From Talinum fruticosum (lineage: Eukaryota; Streptophyta; Magnoliopsida; Caryophyllales; Talinaceae), in NCBI GenBank assembly GCA_021018815.1, contig JAITYX010000033.1, forward strand, positions 1,488,001-1,552,000: DNA of 64,000 nucleotides, given 5' to 3'. The notes under the pieces were generated by a model. That model made no database searches. It was not told where the DNA came from and saw nothing but the letters and a program-made list of their open reading frames with translations. The stretch's first letter is position 1, and the number at the start of each line of letters is the position of its first letter. A program made the translations under genes and the position numbers. Positions 1 to 10,994 of this stretch are shown piece by piece.

Positions 1-696
1 TATATGTTAGTGTGAATTATATTTTGGTCTCAACCAATGAAATAAAAAACTTGTATATTTCAACATCACAAACAGGAACTTTAAGGGATAATGTTTGGTT
101 GCTCATTTTCTTTCCAAGCTTTTTTTTTTTTGTTTTTTTTTGATGAAAGATGCGAGCTATAATTATTTCTTTCTTATTCCTTTGCTTGAAAGCTTTATTA
201 TTAGACACAATTGCCAGAATAAACCTGTAGAATAATATGTATTAGTATTCAATTCTAAACCAAAACTTGATTACAAAGATGTATTAGAGGTTTCAAGCAC
301 CATAACTATTAGCTGGTGCTAGGGTCAGACGAGTGATATTGCAAGTTGTATAACGTTAGTACCGCAGGAAATGTGGTTTTCTGTTTGTCTGCTTCTTTAT
401 TCTGTTATGTTTATTCTATTGTTAACTGTTTTATCTATTTCTATATATAATCGAAAAAATCTAATCAAGCACCAAGATTGTGCTTTTCCAACAAAATTTA
501 GAGATCGATTGAATAAATTGTAAAATTTACTTTTTAATTTATTGAAAGTAGTCTCTTTACGGACGTAACGTAATACTATATAGCATATAAACCTTTCTTA
601 ATTTTATTTGGTTTACTTGAATAAATCCTCCAAAAAGCTAAGGTGGTGCTACACTTCCCTTTTCCTTTACTTCTCCTGTTCTTTTCGATCATGTGC

Positions 697-1249
697 TCAT
701 TTCGTTTTTCTGTTATTTTTCACTTCCTCCTCGTGCAACTTTTTATGCTCCTTAGACATCTTTTTATCTGCCTCTTCATGCTCCTTCGCGCTCTTTTTTC
801 TGCTCTTCTCCTGTTCTTTGTCGAATTTCTCATCTTCCTCCTTCTTGTTTCTCGCTTCCACCTCGTGCATTTTTTCCATCTCCTTATACGCCTTTTTATC
901 CGCCTCTTCTTGCTCCATTGCGTTCTTTTTTCTTCTCTGCTCTTGTTCTTTGTCAAATTTCTCATCTTCCTCCTTGTTTTTTGCTTCCACCTCGTGCATC
1001 TTTTCCTGCTCCTTGTATGCCTTTTTATCCGCCTCTTCGTGCTCCTTCGCGTTCCTTTTTCTCCTCTCCTCCACTTCTTTATCAAATTTCTCATCTTCCT
1101 CCTTCTTGTTTCTCGCTTCCACCTCGTGCATCTTTTCCTCGCTCCTTAAGTATCTTTTCTTCCTCTTTCGTCATTTGCGGGTGGCTCACTACCTCATTTA
1201 TGAGTAAACATAAAAATAGGACTACGATCGATAATCTAGCAAGAGTCAT
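697..1249 (-). pseudogene. K1: secreted Lys/Glu-rich repeat protein gene, frame broken
   Basis: The start codon at 1249-1247 opens a hydrophobic signal peptide (MTLARLSIVVLFLCLLINEV, then VSHPQM). After a short linker come three repeats of about 43 residues, each beginning MHEVEA and rich in Lys, Glu, Asp and Arg, without Cys or Trp. These would form highly charged helix or coiled coil. The last repeat ends in KNNRKTK and a TGA at 697-699. Compared with the copies at 10.4 and 30.7 kb there is one extra C near 1140, just after the sequence KILKE, which shifts the frame between the signal peptide and the repeats. Read across that base, the product would be about 184 residues. I recognise no named family. 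The likely location is the cell wall or apoplast, by inference from the signal peptide only. Confidence 0.6.
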
Positions 1250-1316
1250 ATTTTCTTATGAACTTGAGAAAAGAATTATTGAATTTTTTTAGATGAAGGG
1301 TATATATGTGATTGGA

Positions 1317-1326
1317 TTTTATATGC
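1317..1326 (-). promoter_or_regulatory. Probable TATA box of K1
   Basis: On the minus strand the sequence reads GCATATAAAATCC about 70 bases upstream of the K1 start codon. The same motif stands at the same distance before K2 and K4, which supports its role. Confidence 0.5.
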
Positions 1327-1660
1327 AATGTGAAGAGTAGTTATTGATAATTAACGAGTGGCACAGTAAATAATCACGATCCTTTTTACAGGCTTATTTT
1401 TAGGATATCCATTAATCAAAATAGATTAATAATTAACCATAAATATAGTATAGAAGGGTCAAAAAGAAGTGGGTTCTAGCATTCACACATGTCATATTTC
1501 TAAATAAAGAATTGCATACAAAATTAGAAGGAAGAAAAAAAAAAAAAGTTACCCAAAGAACAATTCTTATATTAATAAATATGTCGGGAGTATCCAAGAC
1601 ATATGTACATGCCATTATATGTATGGCAATGTCCACCAAATATGCATTATACTAATTACA

Positions 1661-1661
<1 letters not shown>

Positions 1662-1699
<38 letters not shown>
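1662..1699. repeat. (TA)n tract, left border of the LINE
   Basis: About 19 TA units lie directly against the 3' end of the LINE. With the longer tract at 7864-7957 it forms the two halves of the insertion site. The related spacer after K2 keeps an unbroken (TA)n tract at the same place. Confidence 0.85.
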
Positions 1700-1703
<4 letters not shown>

Positions 1704-1871
1704 GTGCAGTAGAGGGCTAGGCCCCGAGGAAAATATTTTTAGTTTTTAACAAATTTGGGTTAAGAAGACCTACATTATCTATAAAGAGAAAATCATTGAG
1801 CATACTAGGAGGAGTAGCTAAGGGGTAGAAACTCACCTCCTTGTCAATAACTAAATTAGCTAACCGATCTA

Positions 1872-4800
1872 CTACCCGATTTGCTTGACGAAAACAAGTG
1901 AGAAACTTTCACTTCTCAAACTGATGAGATCCTTACCCTGAATAATAATAGGCATGACTTGGGTATTTTTGACTTGAGAGCCCCTTAGCATTCCCACAAC
2001 TATTAGAGAGTCTAATTTGACCCAAACCTTTTTGAAACCCATGTTGTAGGCCAACCTCAGGCCTCTCCACACAGCTTTAGCTTCCTCCATTACCGAAGAG
2101 CAGATCCCAAACTTCTCAATGAACCCAACTAGCCATTCACCCCGGTCTCCTCTGATAACACCCCTCCTGCCGCCAGGCCCGGGTTGCGTTTAGATGCTCT
2201 ATCCGTGTTGAGCAGTATCCACTTTGGCGGTGGCGCTTCCCATCCTATCAGAAGCTCTCAGGTGGCCGAGATACGGTTACTCAGTTCATAGCAATTGCTT
2301 TGCCAGGCTGTGATTGTTTCTGAAATTTTGGAATTCAAGAAGCCCACCATATTTTCCGGTACTTGAGTACTATTACCGAAACACAGAGAACACCTCCACT
2401 TCCAGATATACCATGAAATTGTCAAGAATTTTGTGCTCCAATTTGAAGCAATATCTTCTTTTCGGGTATATTGGAGAATCCATTCATTGATCGGAAGATG
2501 TGTGTTTAGAGCTTGTCTGCCATTGCGAAAGTGCCGCCATAGGGCTTGAGCATGGGTGCAATCCCTCAAAATGTGGTCCAAATCCTCCACTTCAGCCCCA
2601 CATATTCGACATCCTGGGTTTGATACCAGACCTCTTTTGAATATGTTGAGATTTGTCATGATTCTATCTTGAAGAGCTAGCCAGAAGAGCATAAAGACTT
2701 GTTGCGGAACTTCAAATTTCCAGATCCAATGCCAGTCAGATGAATTTGAGTTGGGATGGTCATTGCGAACAAGGGATATTGCCGATTTAATCGAAAAAGA
2801 CCGGACGGATCCGCTTTCCAGTAGAAGTTATCATCGATCCCTTCTTCTGCAACTTCAAATGCCGCAATTCGCTGGAGTACTTGGTTCGGGAGTTTATCAG
2901 ATAAGGTCTCCCAATTCCAACCCAAATTATGGTCCCAGTAATCCTTTACCTTGAGCGTAAGGTCGGGAGGAGTAATTGGATGAATCGCAAAATCAATGAT
3001 GGGTTTGTCATCCGCCCAACGATCAATCCAGAAGAAGGTATTTCTTCTATCTCCAATTGCATGCCCCATCCCTTTTTTCAGAACTTCAAAATTTTCCACC
3101 AATCCTTTCCAAGAATTAGAGGTGGTGTTTTTAGCAATAAGGGTTCAATCAGGCAAGCCATTGCAGTACTTAAATCTAAGAATCCTAGCCCAAAGTGAAT
3201 TGGGTTCATTAATGAACCTCCAGCCCAGTTTCACTAGATGTGCAGAATTTAAGTGTCTCATTGCTTTTAAGCCAGTCCACCATTCCTTCTTGATGAAGTG
3301 ACCTTACTCCAAGCAACTGGGTGAATTTTTCTTTCAAATTGGGTGCCTCCCTAGAGGAATCTTCTTGTTTTTCTGTCAATGTCATCACAGATTGATCTCG
3401 GTAACTTGAGTGTTTGCATAGGAAATGCTAGAATAGCCGACAATGTTGACTGCATAAGTAACGACCTACCCGCCATTGAGAGACATTTAGTCTTCCATCC
3501 AGAGAGCCGTTTATCTACTCTGTCCACTACCTGTTGGAAAGTATTCTTGTTGACTCTCCCCGTAATTGTAGGCACACTTAAATATTTTCCCAAATTGTCC
3601 GTCTTTTGAAAGCCAAGAATTTCACAGATTCGATCAGTTGAACCGTGTCCACATTAGGTGAAAAGAGGACGTTCGATTTTTGGGTATTGACCTTTTGTCC
3701 AGAAGCATCACAAAATTTCTCCAAGCAGGATTTGACAATTTGAGCTTGCTCCGGAGTTGCTTCTGCAAATAAGTATTACGTCGTCCGCAAAAAATAAGTT
3801 GGATATTCTAGGTCCATGTCTACTAGTAGAGAAAGGCCGCCAGGCCCTCTACTGGTACCATCCTTAATAAGATGATAGAGTCTCTCGATGCAAGCCACAA
3901 ATAAGTATGGAGATAAAGGGTCTCTTTGATGGATATCCCGAGAAGGTTAAAACCATTGAGTAGGTTCTCCATTCCATAAAACATTTAGCGAGCAAGAAGA
4001 AATGCACATCATGATCACTTTGACTAACAGTTGAGGAAATTGCATGTCCATCAGTGTTTCTCGAATGAAAGCCCAGTTTAGCCTGTCGTAAGCTTTCTGA
4101 AAATCTAATTTAATCGCCATCCAACCAGTTTTACCTTTGTTTTTCTTCCTCATTGAATGAAGTGCCTTTTGCAGAATAATAATATTATCACTAATCTGCC
4201 TTTTAGGAACAAAACTAACTTGGGTTGGTGCAATCAAGTCTGGAAAAACACTTTTTATCCAATTAACCAGGCACTTCGTAATTAGCTTGTAGGACACATT
4301 GCATAGACCAATGGGTCTGAATTGTTTCACCAAATGAGGGCTATGGACTTTGAGAATGAGAGATATAAAACTGTCATTGATACCCTCGGGAGGTTTTTAC
4401 CATGAAGCACTTCTAGAACTGTTTGACTCACATCAGTCCCCACACAAGACCATAATTTTTGGAAAAACATGGCATGAAACCCATCTGGTCCTGGAGCCTT
4501 CAAAGGGCCCATGCTTATCAACGTATCATGGACTTCTTGTGCATTAAAAGGCTTAGCCAGTGCTGAAATTTGGTCTGACCTTAGTTGTAGAAAGAAACCC
4601 AACGGTAACCTGTATCTTGGTCTTTCCATCATGGGCTTAGTGAAGAGCAAAGAAAAATAATCCATAACCAAACTCTTTATTTCTTCCGGAGCTGTTATCC
4701 AAGTGCCATCAACCTGTTGTAATGTTTCAATACGGTTGAACTTTCTCCTAATGATGGTACTCGTGTGGAAGTACCTAGTGTTCCTGTCACCATCCTTGAT

Positions 4801-5870
4801 GAAATCCGTTCTTGATTTCCGGAAGCAAAGAAGTTCAATATGTTGCAAGACTTCATTAAGTTCAGATTTGAGTTTGTTTTCTAGCCTTACGAGATGTCTA
4901 TGACCTCCTTCCGCCATTTTCCGTTAGACACCTGTAAGTCTAGCTAAGAGTTGTCTTTTTCTCTTGAAGACATTACCAAAAGAATTCTTATTCCAGTGGT
5001 TCAAGTCTTCTGCTAGTTGAGATAAGGCCGATACTAGCAGAAGACGAGAATCCCATTTATCTCCGATAAGGTCAGCAAAGGCAGAGTGAGAGAGCCAGGC
5101 CATTTGGAATTTGAAGGGCTTAGTTGTAGCCGAGTGTTGAGTAAATCCAAGGGGGCAAATTAGTAGTGGTGAGTGGTCTGAATAGCTCTGAGTAAGATGT
5201 CTCACGCCCCCTTCCTGGAATTTATTTCTCCATCTCATGTTACTGAGCGCCCTGTCAAGTCTAACACTCCTCTGGGTAATCTCATTATTGCCTCTGGTCC
5301 AAGTGAATTTTGGGCCAGAGAATCCAAGGTCAATAAGCCCAATATTTTCAATCTAGTTTTTGAAACGAGAGCACCTCCTGGCCATATCCAGGCCACCATG
5401 GTCTCTTTCCTGTAAACTTATTATTTCGTTAAAATCACCTGCAAGAATCCAAGGGGAGTGAATAGCAGTTGAAAATTGATCCAATTCTTCCCATAGGCGT
5501 TTCCTAAGACCCTCATTCGGACTTGCATAGATTGCTGTAAAAACAATGCCAAAACACCTTCTTCAAAAATCTCAGTCGTGATGAATTGATCGTGAGAATG
5601 GATGATGTTTAATTGGATTTCATCAGGTTTCCAGAAAAACCAAATGCCGCCTTGAAAGCCCTGAGCCTCAACTCTGAAATAACGGCCAAAATTTAAGGAA
5701 TTACAAACCCGGTCTGCACTTGTACCACTAATGTGCGTTTTTAGGAGTACTAGGATAGCAGGATCATGAACCCGAAGAAGATCCTTCAGGACAGATCTAA
5801 ACAGAATATTGCCAGCACCTCTAACATTCTAGATTAAAATGCTAGTATTGCGGGAAGAAGATTGCATCCG
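1872..5870 (-). pseudogene. LINE ORF2: endonuclease, reverse transcriptase, zf-RVT, RNase H remnants
   Basis: From about 5855 downward the minus strand reads I-L-I-stop-N-V-R-G-A-G-N, the usual start of plant LINE endonucleases with the Trp codon changed to TAG. The reverse transcriptase runs from about 4900 to 3350. It shows KAPGPDGFHAMFFQKLW (about 4490), FRPIGLCNVSYKLI (about 4320), KLDFQKAYDRLNW (about 4100) and the catalytic F-A-D-D near 3780. A Cys/His motif C-R-I-C-G-(x)n-H-I-L-R-D-C-x-H (about 2570-2610) is the zf-RVT domain. Near 2090-1900 a partial RNase H (EEAKAVWRGLRLA) follows. At least six frame breaks separate these pieces. Confidence 0.85.
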
Positions 5871-6354
5871 GTTGTGACAAATCGGAGAGCTTGACATCAT
5901 TAAACAAGTAGAAGTAGAAGCCCAAGGGCTGAAGATCAACTTGATTCATTGGAGATGGCACCTCCACTGTTAGAGTCCATAGTCCTTTCACTTTCTACCA
6001 GCTCTGGTATGTTTCTTGTTTGGATCATAGGTGGCTTTGAGGCTTCACCACCTGTAGAAATTGGAACCAAGGATTGTTTCAAAATTGTCTGTCTTCCAGC
6101 TGGACCCGTGGAGTTTGGGTTTCTCAATCCACGACCCCGGCCTGCGTTGCATCTCGACGAGGAACTAGCAAGTGCTTCGTTGGTCCCAATAGAAGGAAGA
6201 TTATGATTGTTAACCACAGGTTTGTCCAAAGGGATTACTGAGGAGGTAGGCCTAGGCCCACCGGAGACAGATTCCCTAGACTCATCCGAATTGCGTACAG
6301 GTTTTGGATTTCGATCCCTCGATAGACTTTGGGCTTTTTCAGACCAGGCCCAGT

Positions 6355-7836
6355 TTAGGGTTGATTTTGGTTCTCATTGACTGGCACGTTTTCTTGATCA
6401 AATGTGACTTCCATAGGTGAATCCTCCACCTCTTGTAATTCTGTATCTCCTTGATTCTCTTTCCCTAGGTTCGTAGGTATCTCCACTTGCTCCAAAGTAT
6501 TAATACCTTCTTCCACTTTTTCCATATTATTATCCCTAATATTTATCCTCATGCTCCAAATTAGCAAGGGCGCTAAATCTTGATCCATCAATTGCTCCTT
6601 GATTTCCAGGGGGATATAAGTCCATATTTGATATGACTGCATTAGTTTCCAAAACTAATTTCTCTTAGGAATCTTTTAAAATCCCTTCGTCCGGTTGCAC
6701 AGAATAATTGCCCGGTTGGGTTGAACCGGGTTTATGGGTACTCCGACTTCCGGGTGGATTAGAGTGCTGGGAATGCTTCTTTCTAGCAGGTTTACGAACT
6801 AGCATCCAGCTTCCATAGCTCTTTGCTAATGCTAAATCCTTTAACTCTGGATTAATCATATTGGTATTATTACTTTCTGTGTTAATCGAGTCGTTATCAA
6901 GTTGTGGTTTAAGAGGACAAGCCTTTTCTTTGTGTCCATGTTTTCCACAATAGAAGCATATCATTCTAAGCCCTTCATATTGAAATACGCCAGACCCTTC
7001 CATTCAATCGGAACTTTGATAATAGCGGTTTGGATAGATCTACTTGGACACTGAGTCTAGTGTATTGACCACGTTTCACATTTGCTGTAGTGTCATCAAC
7101 TCTCAGGACTTTTCCAATTTTCTTTCCAATTTTTTCGAAGAGGAAGCTTTCATTAAAGTACTCTACACTCAACTTAGGTATCCTCACCCAAGCCCATAAG
7201 TGAGTAATATGATCTTCTTCAGGAAAGAAATTAGGAACCCATTCCCGAATAATTAGGTAATTATCCCCTATCATCCATGGTCCATTGGTCATAACATGGT
7301 GATAGTCATCTAAATTAGTAAACCTTGTCACGTAGTAGTCACATCCACTATCAATGAGAGAAAAATCACCTTTAGGAGTCCTACTATCAATGAGAGAAAA
7401 ATCACCTTTAGGAGTCCATTTGTATTTGAGTGCCTTTTTGAGTTGCATATATCTAATTCTTTTGTCAAACAATTTGATTATGAGAGCGTGTTGCCACGGT
7501 TCTCTTAACCTGCGTTTTTCTTCTGCAGTAAGAAGAATGGTGGGGCAGAGTGGATCATCCTCATCGCCTAATTCATCATCGTCTGATACATCATCGTCAT
7601 TCGGGCTGCACCAAATCAGATTAACCCTAGTTTCAAAGTTCAGGCCTGGCATATTTCGGCGCAAGGTGTCTCTGTATGATGAACCAGATTCGATCCCCTG
7701 AATCCCCTTGATTGCAAGGTTTTGGAGAGCATGTTTCCATCTCGTCTATGTCATCTTCCGCAAATGAGGTTACTTCTGTGGGCTTTGCACCGGCCATTCG
7801 CTTCATCTTCTTCGTTGATCTTGAAAGTTGGTCCAA
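6355..7836 (-). pseudogene. LINE ORF1: nucleic-acid-binding protein with zinc knuckle
   Basis: The start at 7836 is followed by a short acidic N-terminus, a frameshift, and then a DUF4283-like segment (about 7470-6985; residues such as GPWMIGDNYLIIREW and LWAWVRIPKL are typical). The knuckle C-F-Y-C-G-K-H-G-H-K-E-K-A-C lies near 6960-6915 and the acidic C-terminus ends at 6355. A 36 bp direct duplication (7347-7382 and 7383-7418) repeats TPKGDFSLIDS inside the conserved domain. It would bind the element RNA if it were intact. Confidence 0.8.
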
Positions 7837-7860
7837 CTCTTCCGCAGACCTAGCAAGCGC

Positions 7861-8215
<355 letters not shown>

Positions 8216-9612
8216 AAATGAAAACATGTGTGATAATACTAACCAAATACGATATGCTTGTTCACCAGACATAATACTAATCCTTGCTAAATTCTATTCA
8301 CTCTCACAATATATAGGAGAAATAATCACTATAAATATAAAATATAATATGAATGTTCACTCATTTTTTTTTCATATATTCGTTATAAATCAATTTTTTT
8401 GAGAGAAAGGAAAATTTCATTAGTAAAAAAATCATATATGACATTTCCAAAAATAATTTCATTACAAGAATAAATCTAGAATATCAAAATTGATCTCTAT
8501 TTTGACAAAACTAATGTAACTATACTTGTGTCCGACTGCTATCTTGCAGCATTAATTTGACTACATATCGTATTCTTTGACTTTAGTATACTTTTTTCAA
8601 ATGTCGGGGAACTAGAATATAACTTAATAGAATAGATGTTTGGGTCATATAATAGATTCAACATGAAAGAAACATCACCTTGATCGAACTATATGGAATA
8701 ATATTGTTGTATCATTCCAGATTAAAATAGGTGAAACTAACTTCTAAAAATATCATATGTCCTCCAATCGATTCGATACCCATAATAAAACTTGCTCATA
8801 CATGCAAGAGAAATAATTTGTACAAGAGACAAAAAAATTTTAATAAGGAGAGAAATCCTAAATCTCACAAAAATGTGAGAAACCGCAACTCTCACAAGAA
8901 TGATAAATTTTTTTCCTTAATAAAATTTATATAAAATTACTAGAAGTTATAAATGTTCATTAAATATAATTTAATTGCAACCATATGCAAAACTAATATT
9001 CAGTAATTATATTATGATTACTCAGAATTCTTTCCATGAACTTATAATAATAAATGATATGCCTATAATTTGATTTTTTAAAATGAACATTAATTTTCAG
9101 AAAATAACGATACATATAAACAAAGAGTAAGGCAAGAAAATATATATAAAGGATTATAAACATCGCCAAAAAACAAGTCACAGCAAAAAAATTGAATATT
9201 TTTTTGGCCAACGATATAACATCCACTGTACCAAAGATTGAATAAATTTCTTTGATGAGAAAAAAACTTGAATAAAATTTATGAAAAACTAAATGAACAA
9301 CAGAAAAGGGACCAAAGCGATAAAGTAACAATCATACTCTGATATACTAACAAAATTGATCACGAATTTTTACTAACAGCACATGGCACAAATATGTGAA
9401 AAATATTACCGTGAAAATAGAAGGTTGTAATTATAAAATTAAAATTGCCAATCACAGTATGTCGATATAAATTTAGTATAATTTTTATTAGTAGGAATAT
9501 AATTTTTTAAAAATAATGCTTGAAATTGGTTGGTTCTGATGCCAAAAAGGGATAATATTTAGTTGCTTATTTTCTTTCCCCAACATCTTTTCTTTTGATG
9601 AAAGATGCAAGC

Positions 9613-9674
<62 letters not shown>

Positions 9675-9938
9675 CTGTCCTTGCAAGCTTAATCATTTTA
9701 TCTTTTCCAATGTCAATAGAAAAAAAAATCAAGCAGTTATTAATCGATTGAATAAATTATACAAAATATATTGAAAGTAGGGGTCTTACATGTTCCTTTA
9801 GGAATATCATATAACATTCTAACATATGAGTTTTTCTTCATTTTATTTAGTTTAATGAATAATTCCTCCAAAAAGATAAGATATATATTACACCTCATTT
9901 TTCCTTTACTTCCCTGTTCTATTATGATAAGATGATCA
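8216..9938. repeat. Array spacer of unit 1/2, no gene
   Basis: AT-rich spacer. It matches, in order, 14990-15073, 16627-17143 and 24874-25850, which is the same spacer in the next unit after removing the inserted elements. Landmarks shared by both are CCTCCAATCGATTC (8761 and 17088), the stretch AGGCAAGAAAATATATATAAAGGATTATAAA (9131 and 25400) and the paired Lys/Glu gene flank. A (TTA)n run lies at 9616-9673. I see no coding region. Confidence 0.75.
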
Positions 9939-10451
9939 TTACGTTTTTCTGTTGTTTTTCGCTTCCTCCTCGTGCAACTTTTTCTGCTCCTTAGACATCT
10001 TTTTATCCGCCTCTTCGTGCTCCTTCACGCTCTTTTTCTTCTCTCCTCCAGTTCTTTATCGAATTTCTCATCTTCCTCCTTCTTGTTTCTCGCTTCCACC
10101 TCATGCAAGTTTTCCTGCTCCTTATACGCCTTTTTATCTGCCTCTTCTTGCTCCTTCACATTCTTTTTCTTCCCTCCTCCAGTTCTTTGTCAAAAGTGTG
10201 CACCTTTTCTTGCTCCTTAAACGCCTTTTTATCAACCTCTTCGTGCTCCTTCGCGTTCTTTTTCTTCTGTCCTCCAGTTCTTTATCGAATTTCTCATCTT
10301 CCTCCTTCTTATTTCTCGCTTCCACTTCGTGCATCTTTTCCTGCTCCTTAAGTATCTTTTCTTCCTTTTTCGTCATTTGCGGATGACTCACTACCTCATT
10401 TATGAGGAAACATAAAAATAAGACAACGACCGATAATCTAGCAAGAGCCAT
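9939..10451 (-). pseudogene. K2: secreted Lys/Glu-rich repeat protein gene, frame broken
   Basis: The start codon at 10451-10449 gives a signal peptide almost identical to those of K1 and K4 (MALARLSVVVLFLCFLINEV), then HPQM and MHEVEARNKKEEDEKF. The gene is shorter than K1 because part of the second repeat is missing; two repeats meet near 10190-10200. In each of three repeats the A-run coding for Arg-Lys-Lys has five A instead of the six found in K1, so the frame is lost three times. The three gaps together are a multiple of three and the expected end NNRKT-stop (9939-9941) is restored. It is either decayed or under-called at homopolymers. Confidence 0.6.
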
Positions 10452-10520
10452 GTTTTCTTTTCAAATCGAGAAAAGAATTATTGAATTATTTTTTAGATGA
10501 AGCGTACATATGTAAGTGAA

Positions 10521-10530
10521 TTTTATATGC
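10521..10530 (-). promoter_or_regulatory. Probable TATA box of K2
   Basis: Minus-strand GCATATAAAA about 70 bases upstream of the K2 start, conserved in K1 and K4. Confidence 0.5.
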
Positions 10531-10918
10531 AATGTGAAAGTAGTTCTTGATAATTAACGAGTGGCATAGAATTAACCATGATCCTGATTACGTGCTTGTT
10601 TTTACTGATATCCATTAATAAATATAGTATATATGGGTCAAAAGAAATACGAAATATTGTACTCCAAGCATTTGCATGTTATTGCGACACAATGTCCTAT
10701 GAGTATCTCATCTTTGTCGTATGTCAATAAATGATTGGACGAATGGAAAAATAAGGAGGAAATTTTTTGGGCATAATCTTTCTTTCTATCTCCTAAAAGT
10801 ATATACTCCTAGGAGCATTTAAGAATTTACACTATTGCAATCCACATGTCATTATGATTATCACAATGCCCACCAAATATATAACTAATGGTTAGCGTAC
10901 ATGATACTAATTCACAAC

Positions 10919-10919
<1 letters not shown>

Positions 10920-10990
<71 letters not shown>
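10920..10990. repeat. (TA)n tract, uninterrupted relative of the LINE insertion site
   Basis: About 35 TA units between a CACAACAT flank and TTATAACTATT. The flanks match those outside the two TA tracts around the LINE. Confidence 0.85.

Positions 10991-10994
<4 letters not shown>

Larger units (their letters stand above)
1..1345. repeat. Tandem unit 1 of the K-gene array (near-copy of 29.70-30.86 kb)
   Basis: The first 1.3 kb can be aligned by eye with 29.70-30.86 kb along its whole length: the flank with a T-run and ATGAAAGATG-like stretch, the CAAGCACCAAGATTGTGCTT motif near 470 and 29955, the whole K gene, and the TATA region beyond it. It is the most recent duplication pair of the array. 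The two copies differ by small indels and scattered substitutions. The part left of 600 is the 3' flank of gene K1 and contains no gene I can support. Confidence 0.8.

Noticed and set aside
608..1207. Long plus-strand open frames with Ser/Cys/Phe-rich translation over K1 (similar at 9952-10386, 30180-30787, 32916-33350, 35703-35990)
   Set aside because: They are the reverse reading of Lys/Glu-rich genes. The minus-strand frames have signal peptides and TATA boxes and are conserved between copies.
8731..8934. Small Lys-rich open frame in the array spacer
   Set aside because: The matching spacer copy (17.05-17.14 and 24.87-25.0 kb) does not keep the frame.
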